64,000 bases of DNA from an uncultured Anaeroplasmataceae bacterium (GCA_949840955.1 CATKXV010000010.1:16035-80034), one strand, 5' to 3'. Positions 32,321-42,251 are shown, numbered from the stretch's first letter. The notes: generated by a model from the sequence alone, not told the origin. Program-made: numbers and translations.

Positions 32321-33697
32321 TTATACTTCTGAACTACAGCATGGCTTCGTTATTCCAATTTTTTTGCAGACAAAGACAAAATAAATCAATACAGAGACAG
32401 CTGTTAATATCCAAGAAATCGGATAGAGCAGATAAAGGGAGGAGATGCTTTTAAAATGGGCAAATACAGTAAACACCCAAAGAATTCTAAAAACACAAGA
32501 GCCCAAGATTAAAAAGATGGTCGGAATAATGGTTTTTCCTAAGCCTCTTAAAGCAGCAATCGTTGCATCCATAAATGCAGATATAAAATAAGAGCTGCCC
32601 ATAATAATCAATCGGCTCATTCCTGCCTCGATTACCTCTTCATCCGTAGAAAAAAGAGCTAAAAAATTTCTTCCAAGCAAAACAAAGAACAATCCCAGAA
32701 TAAGACCTGCTAAGCAGGAATATAAAAGTCCTATAAAATAGCATTTAAGAATATTTCTATTTTTTCCAGCACCATAGTTTTGTGCAATAAAGCTGGAAAT
32801 TGCCATATAAAATGCTGCCATAACATCATAAACCAATGCATCCGAATTAGAGGCTGCTGCATTCCCCTCTACCATAATTGTGTCAAAGCTATTTACTCCT
32901 GACTGAATAAACAAATTTGCCATAGAAAAAATTGCATTTTGTAAACCCGCAGGTAAGCCTAGGGACAATATAGCCTTAGCTTCTTTTCTATCTATTTTTA
33001 AAAGTCTGAGATGAAGCTGATAGGGACGACGGGTTCGAATCAAGGATATTAATATTAAACAGGCTGAAATATACTGGGAAATGATACTTGCTAAAGCAAC
33101 ACCAACAACCGTCATATGACAAGCAATAACAAAAAATAAATTTAATAAAATATTAATCACTCCAGAAAAGGACAAAAAAATTAATGGCCTTTTTGTATCT
33201 CCATCTGCACTTAAGATTCCATTTCCATAATTATAAATTGCTAAAGCAGGTAATCCAGCAAAAACAATATATACATATAAAACAGCATCCTCTAATAGCT
33301 CAGCCTTTGTGTTTAATACAATAAGCATAGGTCGAACAAGACCAATTCCTAAGCCTACTAATATTATACTAATGATAATACTCACAATTAAGCCTGTATG
33401 AGAAATTAAAGATACCCTTTTATCCTCTTTAGCACCTAAAAATCTTGCTACCAAGGAATTGATACCACTACCAATTCCAATGAGTATACCTGTAAATAGT
33501 ATGACATATGTTGTTGTAGATCCAACAGACCCTAGAGCCTCTTTGGATCCAAATCTTCCAACCACAGCCACATCTGACATATTAAACAAAACCTGAAGCA
33601 GATTAGAAAGCATTAAAGGTAAGCTAAAAAGCATTATTTTTTTAAAGGGTGATCCACTTGTCAAATCATTTGGATTTCTAGAAGTATCCTTTGTCAT
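32321..33697 (-). CDS. MATE family efflux transporter
   Basis: A 458-residue protein with twelve predicted helices in two repeated halves. LMLSNLLQVLFNMSDVAVVGRFG and the mirrored LPAGLQNAIFSMANLFIQSGVN segments are typical of NorM/DinF-class MATE exporters, which use Na+ or H+ to expel drugs or metabolites. ATG 33697 follows GAGGTG. It lies downstream of, and probably under, the AraC/GyrI-like regulator, although a terminator (33758-33787) separates them. Confidence 0.93.
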   Translation of the reverse strand: MTKDTSRNPNDLTSGSPFKKIMLFSLPLMLSNLLQVLFNMSDVAVVGRFGSKEALGSVGSTTTYVILFTGILIGIGSGINSLVARFLGAKEDKRVSLISHTGLIVSIIISIILVGLGIGLVRPMLIVLNTKAELLEDAVLYVYIVFAGLPALAIYNYGNGILSADGDTKRPLIFLSFSGVINILLNLFFVIACHMTVVGVALASIISQYISACLILISLIRTRRPYQLHLRLLKIDRKEAKAILSLGLPAGLQNAIFSMANLFIQSGVNSFDTIMVEGNAAASNSDALVYDVMAAFYMAISSFIAQNYGAGKNRNILKCYFIGLLYSCLAGLILGLFFVLLGRNFLALFSTDEEVIEAGMSRLIIMGSSYFISAFMDATIAALRGLGKTIIPTIFLILGSCVFRILWVFTVFAHFKSISSLYLLYPISWILTAVSVLIYFVFVCKKIGITKPCCSSEV

Positions 33698-33757
33698 ATC
33701 TACACACCTCATATAACTAGAGAAATTATATCACTTGAGGCAAAAACAGTCAATCTA

Positions 33758-33787
33758 AATTAAAAGGGCTGAATAAAGATTCAACCC
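33758..33787 (-). terminator. Rho-independent terminator after the AraC-type gene
   Basis: GGGTTGAAT pairs with ATTCAGCCC (one G-U) over a 4-nt loop, followed by TTTTAATTT on the minus strand. Confidence 0.75.
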
Positions 33788-33796
33788 CACTTCTAT

Positions 33797-34690
33797 CTAT
33801 TTTCTTTTTACTGGAATCCAAATTTCGGATAAATAATCCTCAGCCTCCATATCCTTATCATTACTATACCATTCTATATCAAATCTTCCATCTATTTCAA
33901 ATTCCTTATTTCCTGGAAGCCACTCCTTATATATACGAGTATTCACTTCCTGTAAGGCCATAGGCATAGGTCCTACACATCGAAACTTAGCCCATAATGC
34001 TTCTGGAAATTCAAAAACCTCTAAGCCTTTTGGAATCTTCTTTCCACGAAAAGCCCCCGCAATCCAATACTTGAATTTTCCTTCCTCATTGGTTTGACTT
34101 ATGCATACTCCATATTCTCCAATTTGATTTTCTAATATCGCTTCTTCAATTTCTGTTTCAGGAGCTTTTCCAGAATATAATTTCTTTAAATATTTTTGTG
34201 CGACCTCATCCCAAAATGTAGGGATATCCACATAGGATGTTTCAAAACTAAAAACTTTAGAAAAGCCAATAACCTTGAAGCTAGGTATTTTTTCTACAAC
34301 ATAATCCATAAAATTTCCTCCTTTTATCGTTATTTCAATTTGCAGAGGATAGAATGCTTTTAATTGATCTGGACATTTTTTTAGTTCCTTAGGTGTAATA
34401 TGATGAAACCTATAAAATGCCTTAGTAAAGCTTTCTGGAGTTTCATATCCATAGCGATAAGCTATATCAATTATTTTTTCCTTACCTGCAAGGATAGCTC
34501 TTCCCGATTCAAATAATCTTCTATTTCGAACATATTCTCCTATCGTATAACCGGTTAATACTTGGAATCCTCTTTGTAAATAAATTGTTGAAATACAAAC
34601 ATGCTTTGAAACATCAGCTGGACTGATTTGCTCTAATAAATGCTTTTCAATATAGCTGATGGCCTCCTTAATACAGGTTACCCACTCCAT
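33797..34690 (-). CDS. AraC-type regulator with GyrI-like effector domain
   Basis: A 297-residue fusion: two AraC helix-turn-helix motifs at about residues 5-105 (SPADVSKHVCISTIYLQRGFQ, then IIDIAYRYGYETPESFTKAFYRFHHITPKEL) and a GyrI/BmrR-like small-molecule-binding domain at about 125-297 (VEKIPSFKVIGFSKVF, IWIPVK at the end). Proteins of this Rob/MarA-GyrI type sense drugs or other small molecules. The neighbouring MATE pump is the obvious candidate target. GAGGAG precedes ATG 34690. Confidence 0.9.
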   Translation of the reverse strand: MEWVTCIKEAISYIEKHLLEQISPADVSKHVCISTIYLQRGFQVLTGYTIGEYVRNRRLFESGRAILAGKEKIIDIAYRYGYETPESFTKAFYRFHHITPKELKKCPDQLKAFYPLQIEITIKGGNFMDYVVEKIPSFKVIGFSKVFSFETSYVDIPTFWDEVAQKYLKKLYSGKAPETEIEEAILENQIGEYGVCISQTNEEGKFKYWIAGAFRGKKIPKGLEVFEFPEALWAKFRCVGPMPMALQEVNTRIYKEWLPGNKEFEIDGRFDIEWYSNDKDMEAEDYLSEIWIPVKRK

Positions 34691-34769
34691 ACTCTATTTC
34701 TTCTCCTCTATCACACATTATATAGCTAACGTTCAAATAAATCCTGTCTTTAAAGAAAAAGATTTGTCT

Positions 34770-35338
34770 TTACTCATTCTTTTTGCTTAACTTCCAATAG
34801 TCATAATACTTTCTGCCATCATGTCCTATAAGAGGAGCAGTTTGATAAATAAAATTCAAATGCTTCAATGCCTCGATTCTTTCTATAGCATATAGGGGTG
34901 CTTTTGTTGCAATCATATCACAGTGAAATAGCTCATAAAAAGAGTCAATACATAAAGATAAAATTTCTTGAATACATTCTGCTTTTTCATAAGCCCTTGC
35001 AACATCTAATCTTAATAGACCACAATTCGTAAAATAATCCTTAGCATCTCGATGAAATACTTCTATCGTGCCAATGGCTTTTTTTATTTTTTTATCTAGA
35101 ATAGAAAACCGAACAAAGCCCTGGGTTTCATAGTATTCCTTTAACCAATATTTGATAGTTTCATCCATGTATTCTTGTTTTGAACAATAAAAATTACTTC
35201 CGTGACAATTATCACTATTCAAAAAGGGCAATACCAATGGATCGCTATATACCTCAAATAAATCCTTTGAATCCAATAAATCAATGAGTCGTATTACATA
35301 ATTCTTATTTTCAAATATTGGACAAACTTCATAAACAT
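34770..35338 (-). CDS. GNAT acetyltransferase with probable one-base frameshift at its start
   Basis: The body (from codon 35276 on) is a GNAT domain typical of Firmicutes: VYSDPLVLPFLNSDNCHGSNF, then KAIGTIEVFHRDAKDYF and CGLLRLD. The same frame continues upstream without stops to give VYEVCPIFENKNYVIRLIDLLD, which is the normal N-terminus of this family, yet it has no start codon. An ATG at 35338-35336 with AGAGGTG upstream is off by one base; one extra T in the TTT at 35335-35333 would join them. So the gene is either inactivated by a 1-nt loss, started from a non-standard codon (ATA), or miscalled in the assembly. Confidence 0.65.
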
Positions 35339-35372
35339 TTATTATAAAACACCTCTTTTATCTATCATACTT

Positions 35373-36575
35373 TTAAAATAATCGAATATTTTCACTAATT
35401 CTTTGATCAATCAAACCAAAAGCAGCTAAAGGCCTTGCAAGAGCTTTAAAGAATACAAACAGTAATATGCTTTGAGGAAGTAAATATAAGATGTTTTTTG
35501 GAAGTGCCGTTAAAATGATGTAGGTTTGATAAGCATCCCAATCTAAGCTATAAATGATTTTCCACCAAAAGGCACCCAAAACCACATTTACGAAAAGATT
35601 AACAACAACTCGTGCAATAAAGCAGTTAGCAAAGCTGATTCTCTTTTTGTAAAAGCATACTCCATAGGTAAATCCAGCCATCATAGCATCCAAGGTATAT
35701 CCCAAGAAAAATACACCACTTGTATGAATAAAATACCCTAAAATATCAGAACAAAACCCAATAAATAAACCACAAACTGGACCATATATCCAACAGATTA
35801 AAGCAAAAAATAAATAGGTAAAGCCTAAGCCTAGGCTTCCAAAGCCTGAAGGAATTGGTAAAAGCTTACATATCAGCATACATCCAAATAGTGCACTGAT
35901 ACTACACATTTTTTTAACATGCTTTGTAAAGGAAATCGATTCCTTCCAATAGGATTTATGAAAAATAGAGGTAAAAATATTCTCATTATCCTCTAGCCTG
36001 CCCTCATCCTCTTTACCCAAAAATGCATATAAAGAAAGACTGCATAGCCAAAGCGCTGCTCCTATTCCTAGAGCTATTCCCCCCATAATCCAAGGATTGT
36101 GGTTGTCAACAAGCTCAACGGTTTCAAAGCTTGTATCATACTCTGTATATCCTAATATTAAATTGAAATAATTTTTTACTCGATTTAGGCTTGGATTAAC
36201 CTTACCTGTAGTTGAACTCACAATATTAGGAAAAAATCTTTTTTGTATTCTCAATTCAAATCTATCATTTCTTGAGGTAAGCCTTGCTGTTTTGAGCATT
36301 TCCTTATAGTCAATTTTGGCATAGCTTATCTTTTTATAAGTAGAATCCGTTTCTGCCAACTGATTATTCTCATCTATTTTTTTAAAAACCTCTGTATAAA
36401 ATGCTTCATCTAAAATGAGATTGGGTTCTTCTTGCGTTGCTTTAAAGCAATAGACATAGGATGCTTGATATGAATTCACAAAAAATTCAGTAACAAAATA
36501 GCCGGCAAAAAAGCATACAAGCAAAAAAATTAAAATAAAAAATTTATAACGTCGGATTAATTTAAGAAAACTCAT
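35373..36575 (-). CDS. folT: Wzz-like segment fused to FolT-type ECF S component
   Basis: A 400-residue membrane protein of two parts. Residues 1-190 have one helix (about 11-34), an extracytoplasmic region of about 125 residues and a second helix (about 160-187), the topology of Wzz chain-length regulators. After a charged linker, residues 222-400 match folate ECF S components: KLLPIPSGFGSLGLGFTYLFFALICWIYGPVCGLFIGFCSDILGYF contains the usual G-P-x-x-G-x-x-x-G-x-x-x-D pattern, split here only for display. FolT normally has about 170-180 residues. The upstream THF riboswitch supports folate uptake. The role of the N-terminal part is unknown. Confidence 0.85.
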   Translation of the reverse strand: MSFLKLIRRYKFFILIFLLVCFFAGYFVTEFFVNSYQASYVYCFKATQEEPNLILDEAFYTEVFKKIDENNQLAETDSTYKKISYAKIDYKEMLKTARLTSRNDRFELRIQKRFFPNIVSSTTGKVNPSLNRVKNYFNLILGYTEYDTSFETVELVDNHNPWIMGGIALGIGAALWLCSLSLYAFLGKEDEGRLEDNENIFTSIFHKSYWKESISFTKHVKKMCSISALFGCMLICKLLPIPSGFGSLGLGFTYLFFALICWIYGPVCGLFIGFCSDILGYFIHTSGVFFLGYTLDAMMAGFTYGVCFYKKRISFANCFIARVVVNLFVNVVLGAFWWKIIYSLDWDAYQTYIILTALPKNILYLLPQSILLFVFFKALARPLAAFGLIDQRISENIRLF

Positions 36576-36609
36576 AAATAAAAGACCTCCTTAAGAGATC
36601 CACCATATA

Positions 36610-36700
36610 CTATACAGCGGATGCGAAAAATCACCGCCACAAAAGTGTTCGTCAATATCAATCACCCATGATAAAGCACTTAACGCAATTTTTCTTTTTC
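36610..36700 (-). ncRNA. Tetrahydrofolate (THF) riboswitch
   Basis: The minus strand upstream of the FolT gene contains TTGCGTTAAGTGC, then ATGGGTGAT, a hairpin CGAACACTTTTGTGG, and GCGGTGATTTTTCGCATCCGC, in the order and spacing of the class I THF riboswitch. The ligand is reduced folate, and the known members sit before folT, folE or folC. The ribosome binding site AAGGAGG follows at about 36584-36590, so control may be by masking that site. Confidence 0.88.
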
Positions 36701-36714
36701 TGTTCAATGGATTG

Positions 36715-36743
36715 ATTATATATTATATAAGGAAAAATAACAA
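36715..36743 (-). promoter_or_regulatory. Sigma-A promoter of the THF riboswitch transcript
   Basis: Minus-strand TTGTTA (36743-36738), 17-bp spacer, TATAAT (36720-36715), ending about 15 bp before the riboswitch. Confidence 0.75.
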
Positions 36744-36850
36744 GCCTTAATTTAAAAAATCCACAATTTAAAATTTAAAAGCAATCCAATATTCTTCTTA
36801 GCACTTAAATTCCATTTGATTCATATACTAGCATTAGGGAGGTATGTATA

Positions 36851-37366
36851 ATGAATGAAGTCCGTGAAATTGTTACTAAGGCAGTAGTAGCTAAAGGTAA
36901 AAAGGCTATGCATATAACACATAGTATTAATACAACAAAGCATCCCTATTCAGTATTAGGATGCTGGATCATTAATCATGAGTTTGAAGCAACTAGAAAC
37001 AATGACCTTGTAGACATCAATGGCGAATTTGAGGTTAATATTTGGTATTCTACTGAAGAAAATTCAAGAACCGATGTTTTAAGAGAAAAGGTAGCTTATA
37101 AAAAGGATATCAAAGTGAAACGCATTGTAAATGAATATTTAAAAAATAGCGATGATGTGTTAGCCAAAATCTTAAAGCATCCTACAGTAACGAATGCCAA
37201 AATCATTGATAACGAAATCAAACTTGACATTGACTTAGAAATCTTAGCTGAAGTCATTGGTGAAACAAAAATGCAAGTAACCGTGTTTACGCCAGTTGTT
37301 AATGAAGACGATGACATTGATGATTTAGATATTGAAGTTAATGAAGATTTTTTAAATGATAAGTAG
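36851..37366 (+). CDS. cotE: Spore coat morphogenetic protein CotE
   Basis: A 171-residue CotE: REIVTKAVVAKGKKAMHITH, then SVLGCWIINHEFEATR and VNIWYS match Bacillus CotE closely, and the C-terminus is Asp/Glu-rich. CotE assembles on SpoIVA-coated forespores and nucleates the outer coat. GGGAGG precedes ATG 36851. CATATACT about 20 bp upstream of the start resembles a sigma-E -10 element (7 of 8 positions), although no good -35 match was found. This confirms that the organism builds a coated endospore. Confidence 0.93.
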   Translation: MNEVREIVTKAVVAKGKKAMHITHSINTTKHPYSVLGCWIINHEFEATRNNDLVDINGEFEVNIWYSTEENSRTDVLREKVAYKKDIKVKRIVNEYLKNSDDVLAKILKHPTVTNAKIIDNEIKLDIDLEILAEVIGETKMQVTVFTPVVNEDDDIDDLDIEVNEDFLNDK

Positions 37367-37373
37367 TAGAATC

Positions 37374-37404
37374 TAAAGGAGTGAGCAAAGCTCCTTTTTC
37401 TTTT
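37374..37404 (+). terminator. Rho-independent terminator after cotE
   Basis: AAAGGAG pairs with CTCCTTT around a loop that holds GAGC/GCTC, followed by TTCTTTTTG. Confidence 0.8.
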
Positions 37405-37451
37405 TGTTCCTTTAAAATTTAAAATTTGCTTCTTCTATTTCTTTATTATGA

Positions 37452-37486
37452 TAAAAAAGGACTAAAATCTATTAAAATTTTAGTCC
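37452..37486 (-). terminator. Rho-independent terminator after the paired ABC exporters
   Basis: GGACTAAAAT (37459-37468) pairs with ATTTTAGTCC (37477-37486); on the minus strand T6 follows. It lies just after the stop of the 873-residue ABC gene. Confidence 0.88.
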
Positions 37487-37493
37487 AAAGCTT

Positions 37494-40115
37494 TTAAATA
37501 TCATATTTTGAAATGATTTCTGCTGGAGTTTTTCTCATAAGCATTAAAATTGGGAATAAACCAAATATTAAATTTAGAACGTAAAGGAGTACTACACCTA
37601 GTAAACTAAATACATAACTACTTTTTAATGCATTTAAAGAAATGGCGTCATTTACATTTGCAACAATTGTATCATATACAATGGTTGTGATACCATATCC
37701 GATAAGGGAGGTTAAGGTTACAACAACTATAATATCACTGACAAAGCGTAAAATAATTCTAAATCGTGAGGCTCCTAAGCTTCTATAAACGCCAATTGGA
37801 TAAATATCTGAAATCATTCTACTTCTCATAATAAAGTAGATAAAGATAGCAATTGTAATAATTAAGACTAAGGATAATAATCCAAAAACCAAAAGCTGAA
37901 TGGTTTGATTTTCATAAAGTATATTATGATAATAGGTATAAATATTTTGTACATAAAAGCCTGAATCCAACATTTCATTAATTACATCAATGTTTTCTTG
38001 CTGAAACCATAGCAATCTATGATAAAACACTCTGTCTAGCATAATCAACTCTCGAGAAAAGAGAAGGCCTTTTCCCGTAGTTGCATCGTCACTTATATAT
38101 TTTCCTACAATTTTATATGGAATATTGGACTCTGTAACATAACCTATATCTCCAACCTCATAAGGGGAATAAACGGAAACGATGCATTCATCATATTTTA
38201 CAGGAGCTTTTCCTTCAACGATATCATACTTTTTATATTCATAGCAAAAGCCATTTCCAGCCATACCATTTTCTATCGAATCAGAATATCGTATGATAAC
38301 TTGCTCTGTATCACAAGGGAATGCCTTAAAATCAAAGATACCAACTACAGTATATTCTGTTTTCCCATAGTAATAGGTTTTCCCTAGTAGATGCTTATAA
38401 GGAGCGCTCATTAAAATATTTGTACTCTCCTTATCTTCTTGGATTAAATCTCTTCCTGCTATAATCGTATAGGTGTCATATTTTTTTTCTATTTCAAAAG
38501 ACCGTGTAGGCTTTCCTCTATTGTAGTTATTTCCCTCAAGGTAAAGGATATAGCTTTCATCATTCATATAACACAATTCATAGTCATTATCTACAATACC
38601 ACTTACTATATACTGGGAAGATTCAACTCCAAATTTTAGTCCCAGCATAGAATCATAATCAGGATAATACTGCTTAACTTCATTTAAAAATTTATCTGCA
38701 TATTTCTTGCTAAAAACGATTTCTCCCTTTTCTGGAGCCTTACCAACAATAAATTTTAATTTTTCACTTCCTTTATAGCTAATCACAGTTTGATAACTAT
38801 GTGTATCAATCCTTTCCGAATAGTTTAATATTTTTATAAAATAAATATCTGCACTACAAGGTAATGTTACATTTTCTATGGAATCTATAACCTTAGTATA
38901 TTGATCCACATAATTTCTTTGAGAGGCATATTCATCTGTTTGAATAATATTAAAGTTAGGATCAATTTCTAAAGTAGATTCATCAATAATAATGAAATTA
39001 GAAAAGCCAATCACACATATGGATAAAAGTACACCAATCATAAAGAAGGCAAAATATAAAAACTTAGCTCTTCTTTTACCAAAGCGCATTTTATTAAAGC
39101 TAATTTTTAATGCGTGTCCTATACGCTTGAATATATTTTCCTTTCTCTTATCCTCCTGGTACCATGAGGTATCATAATCAAATTCATTAATTGTAGATTG
39201 CTCTAGCGCTTGATAATGACTATCTAGTACCTTGATATTCGTTTCCTCTAAAAGCTTCAATTTTTCATTGGAGGATATAAAGTAGGTCCCATTTTTTTCA
39301 ATGATCCTCAGCTCTAATGGTTTAAGATCATCACTGCCATAATATTTTAAGGTGACAAACTCTCCCGCTTCTTCCTTTAGATTTAAATCCTTTAAATAGA
39401 TTGTATTTGCCTGTTCTGTTTTTAAAGATTTCATTCCTTCATTTTGATAGGAATCTAAAATCAAACCATCTTGTATTTTAATTACTTGATCAGAATAAAA
39501 GTTAGCAACCTCTTCATTATGTGTTACAATTAAAACTAAGGAACTTTTAGATATCTTTTTTAAGATATTCATAACCTCTATTGTATTTTCACTATCCAAG
39601 TTACCTGTAGGCTCATCTGCTATAATAATCTTAGCCTTTTTCACTAAGGCTCGTGCTATACTAACCCTTTGCTGCTGTCCACCAGACAAAGCATAAGCGC
39701 GTTTTTTTCTATATTTATACATTCCTACTGCTTTTAATGTATATTCAATACGCTTTTCTTGTTCTTCCTTATCATATATACCTATCATTTCTAAGGCGAT
39801 TTCTAAATTACTATAAACCGTTTCCTCTAATAGCAAATTATAATTTTGAAAAACATAGCCTATCTCTTTACTACGGAAAGCATCAATTTTATGCATATTA
39901 TAGCTTTCCATATTTAAATCATCATAAAGAATAGTTCCCTTAGCCTTATCTAGACCACCGATGACATTTAGTAGCGTTGTTTTACCAGAACCAGAGGGTC
40001 CTAAAAAGGAAATCAGCCCACTATTTGGAAGTTCTAGAGTGACATTATTTATCACATGAATTTCATTTTCTTTTCCCTTATTGTAATACTTATTTAGGTT
40101 TTGAATCTTAATCAT
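37494..40115 (-). CDS. Fused ABC ATPase-permease (FtsX type), second of a pair
   Basis: An 873-residue protein. Residues 1-225 are a LolD-like ATPase with GPSGSGKTT, FQNYNLLLEETV, LSGGQQQR, DEPTGNLD and VTHN. The first membrane helix lies near 350-375, a large outer domain follows, and three helices at the C-terminus carry the FtsX-type YPIGVYRSLGASRFRIILRF loop. It overlaps the end of the 705-residue partner gene by 8 bp, so both are made together and may form a heterodimer. The domain order is that of MacB-like exporters; the substrate is unknown. Confidence 0.9.
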   Translation of the reverse strand: MIKIQNLNKYYNKGKENEIHVINNVTLELPNSGLISFLGPSGSGKTTLLNVIGGLDKAKGTILYDDLNMESYNMHKIDAFRSKEIGYVFQNYNLLLEETVYSNLEIALEMIGIYDKEEQEKRIEYTLKAVGMYKYRKKRAYALSGGQQQRVSIARALVKKAKIIIADEPTGNLDSENTIEVMNILKKISKSSLVLIVTHNEEVANFYSDQVIKIQDGLILDSYQNEGMKSLKTEQANTIYLKDLNLKEEAGEFVTLKYYGSDDLKPLELRIIEKNGTYFISSNEKLKLLEETNIKVLDSHYQALEQSTINEFDYDTSWYQEDKRKENIFKRIGHALKISFNKMRFGKRRAKFLYFAFFMIGVLLSICVIGFSNFIIIDESTLEIDPNFNIIQTDEYASQRNYVDQYTKVIDSIENVTLPCSADIYFIKILNYSERIDTHSYQTVISYKGSEKLKFIVGKAPEKGEIVFSKKYADKFLNEVKQYYPDYDSMLGLKFGVESSQYIVSGIVDNDYELCYMNDESYILYLEGNNYNRGKPTRSFEIEKKYDTYTIIAGRDLIQEDKESTNILMSAPYKHLLGKTYYYGKTEYTVVGIFDFKAFPCDTEQVIIRYSDSIENGMAGNGFCYEYKKYDIVEGKAPVKYDECIVSVYSPYEVGDIGYVTESNIPYKIVGKYISDDATTGKGLLFSRELIMLDRVFYHRLLWFQQENIDVINEMLDSGFYVQNIYTYYHNILYENQTIQLLVFGLLSLVLIITIAIFIYFIMRSRMISDIYPIGVYRSLGASRFRIILRFVSDIIVVVTLTSLIGYGITTIVYDTIVANVNDAISLNALKSSYVFSLLGVVLLYVLNLIFGLFPILMLMRKTPAEIISKYDI

Positions 40116-42225
40116 TTCTAGCCACCTCCCCTTTCATCGTCGTATTTACACTAAATTTATATAGTCTACGATTGAATCTTTTTGCGATAAAATAAGAAAA
40201 TATCAGCATAATTACAAAATATAAAAGAACGATTCCAAAATTCATAAAATCACCCATTGTAAATATATCCGTCGTTGTATTATATACAATAACAAATACA
40301 ATAAAGGATAGGATTGAAGCGATAAAGCCCGTAGCAAGTACTTCCAATATAACAATTCTACCCAATTGCTTTTTCACCATACCTAAGCTTCTAAGAACAC
40401 CATAATCCTTGTTCTTTGAGGCATACACTCTAGATAAAATTACATAGGAAATGAAATAAAGACATACCAGTGCCATAATAGCTAAGGCTAGAAATAGGTA
40501 AAGGATTGCTAAATTAATAACAGATGCTTTTACCTTTTGATCCATTGGAACAGAAACATTATAGCCCTGCTTCTCTAAAAAGGCTTTAGCCTCCTTAACA
40601 TTTTTTGTATAAAGAACAGCCTCATATACTGAATTCAATTCAGGTAGGATCGGGTTCTCTTCATCATAAAATAGATAAGGCCTTACATACTCTTCATTAT
40701 ATTCAAAGTCAAAATCCAAGGTATACTCATAGATAGAATTTAGGTAATGGTGAACCTCAACTTCTTTTCCCTCATATTTTTTAGGTAGGACAATTGCATT
40801 TCTATTGGATGCCACAAAAGACATTTCAAGGGAAGGTCCATCCTCTAACACACAGTAGCTGTTTTTCTGCATGGACTGAATTACCAATTGCTTCACATCA
40901 GATGAAATTTCACCATAGGAAATTAGATAGGAGTATTCTACGTCCTTAGACCACCCTATTCCTGTAATCTTACCAATAATCTCATATTCATACTTATGAT
41001 ACTTTTTTATCCCTATATTCTTTTGTAGAATAGATAAAAAATCAAAATAATATCCGTTTTTATATTGCTCAGGAATGACAAGATAATACTCATTTTCATT
41101 TTGAGGCATCGTTCCTTGGATCAATTTATTTTTGATTTTATGCTCTGAAAAGCAAACATCCAGGCTTATAGGATAATTTCCTTGAGGATCGCATGCAATC
41201 GTTAGCTTTGTCTCCTCATAAAAAGCATTATAATAAATCTCATCATATTTTACCTTATTCAATATTTCTTCATCTAAGGCTTGGTGATCCATTCTATACA
41301 CAATCATACGATCCTCTGCTTGAAGATTATAATTATGATTTGCATCTGAATAGGTTTCATAGGAGCGTTCTAGCATCATTAAAAATAAAATAAGTGTTAT
41401 AAAAGAGATTACCATAAATACTGTTATAGAAAATATCGTCTTTTTAGGTGTAGATAATACATTTTGAAGAGCAAGCTTTAAGTAGGTTGATTTTTTCACC
41501 TTACGCTCCTCTAAGGACATCGTATTATTTTCCTCAACCTCTTGTTGCTCCTGAAGATGAATATCTTCTACAACCTCTCCATCTGCTATTTTAATTCTTC
41601 TTGTAGCAATAGAGCTTACCTGATTGTAATTATGAGTTACAATTAAAACCAATTTATCCTTTGCGACCTCTTGGATAAGCCTTATAATTTCTTCTCCCGT
41701 TTGGCTATCTAAGTTTCCTGTTGGCTCATCACAGGCTAGAATCATAGAATCGCTAGCTAAAGCTCTGGCAATAACACAACGCTGTTTTTCTCCACCTGAA
41801 AGCTTAGTTCCTTTATGTTTTATCCGTTTAGAAAGACCAACCTTATCAATAATTTCCTTAGCCTCTTTTCTTGCCTCCTCATGATTTTTTCCTGCAAGCA
41901 GCAATGGAAGCATTACATTTTCTAAAACTGTATAGGAATCAATAATATTATAATTTTGGAAGATAAAGGATACATAGTTTTTTCGAAAGGTATCCATATC
42001 ATTTTGATTAAAATAGGAGGTTTCATTTCCTTCAAAATAAATTTCCCCCTCCTCATAGGTATCTACTGCTGTAATTACATTGAGCAGCGTTGATTTACCA
42101 CTACCAGAATCTCCTGTAATAGCAACAATTTCTCCCTGATTTAATTTCAAATTGATGTTTCTAAGTCCAAGTGTAACTACACCATTGTTGGTGTAGTATT
42201 TGCTGACATTTTTCAATTCAATCAT
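40108..42225 (-). CDS. Fused ABC ATPase-permease (FtsX type), first of a pair
   Basis: A 705-residue protein with an N-terminal ATPase (GDSGSGKST, FQNYNIIDSYT, LSGGEKQR, DEPTGNLD, VTHN) and an FtsX-like permease: helix near 265-290, outer domain of about 300 residues, three C-terminal helices with KDYGVLRSLGMVKKQLGRI. It is the first gene of a two-gene operon with its own strong promoter, whose spacer holds repeated ATACAG units. Two fused half-transporters in one operon suggest an exporter for a peptide or antibiotic, with no sensor kinase nearby. Confidence 0.9.
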   Translation of the reverse strand: MIELKNVSKYYTNNGVVTLGLRNINLKLNQGEIVAITGDSGSGKSTLLNVITAVDTYEEGEIYFEGNETSYFNQNDMDTFRKNYVSFIFQNYNIIDSYTVLENVMLPLLLAGKNHEEARKEAKEIIDKVGLSKRIKHKGTKLSGGEKQRCVIARALASDSMILACDEPTGNLDSQTGEEIIRLIQEVAKDKLVLIVTHNYNQVSSIATRRIKIADGEVVEDIHLQEQQEVEENNTMSLEERKVKKSTYLKLALQNVLSTPKKTIFSITVFMVISFITLILFLMMLERSYETYSDANHNYNLQAEDRMIVYRMDHQALDEEILNKVKYDEIYYNAFYEETKLTIACDPQGNYPISLDVCFSEHKIKNKLIQGTMPQNENEYYLVIPEQYKNGYYFDFLSILQKNIGIKKYHKYEYEIIGKITGIGWSKDVEYSYLISYGEISSDVKQLVIQSMQKNSYCVLEDGPSLEMSFVASNRNAIVLPKKYEGKEVEVHHYLNSIYEYTLDFDFEYNEEYVRPYLFYDEENPILPELNSVYEAVLYTKNVKEAKAFLEKQGYNVSVPMDQKVKASVINLAILYLFLALAIMALVCLYFISYVILSRVYASKNKDYGVLRSLGMVKKQLGRIVILEVLATGFIASILSFIVFVIVYNTTTDIFTMGDFMNFGIVLLYFVIMLIFSYFIAKRFNRRLYKFSVNTTMKGEVARND

Positions 42226-42251
42226 TTTTCCACCCCTTTGGTTACGAATGT

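Noticed and set aside
36800..36850. A complete sigma-E promoter for cotE
   Set aside because: CATATACT fits the -10, but the -35 position matches the consensus poorly; noted in the cotE entry without a separate call.
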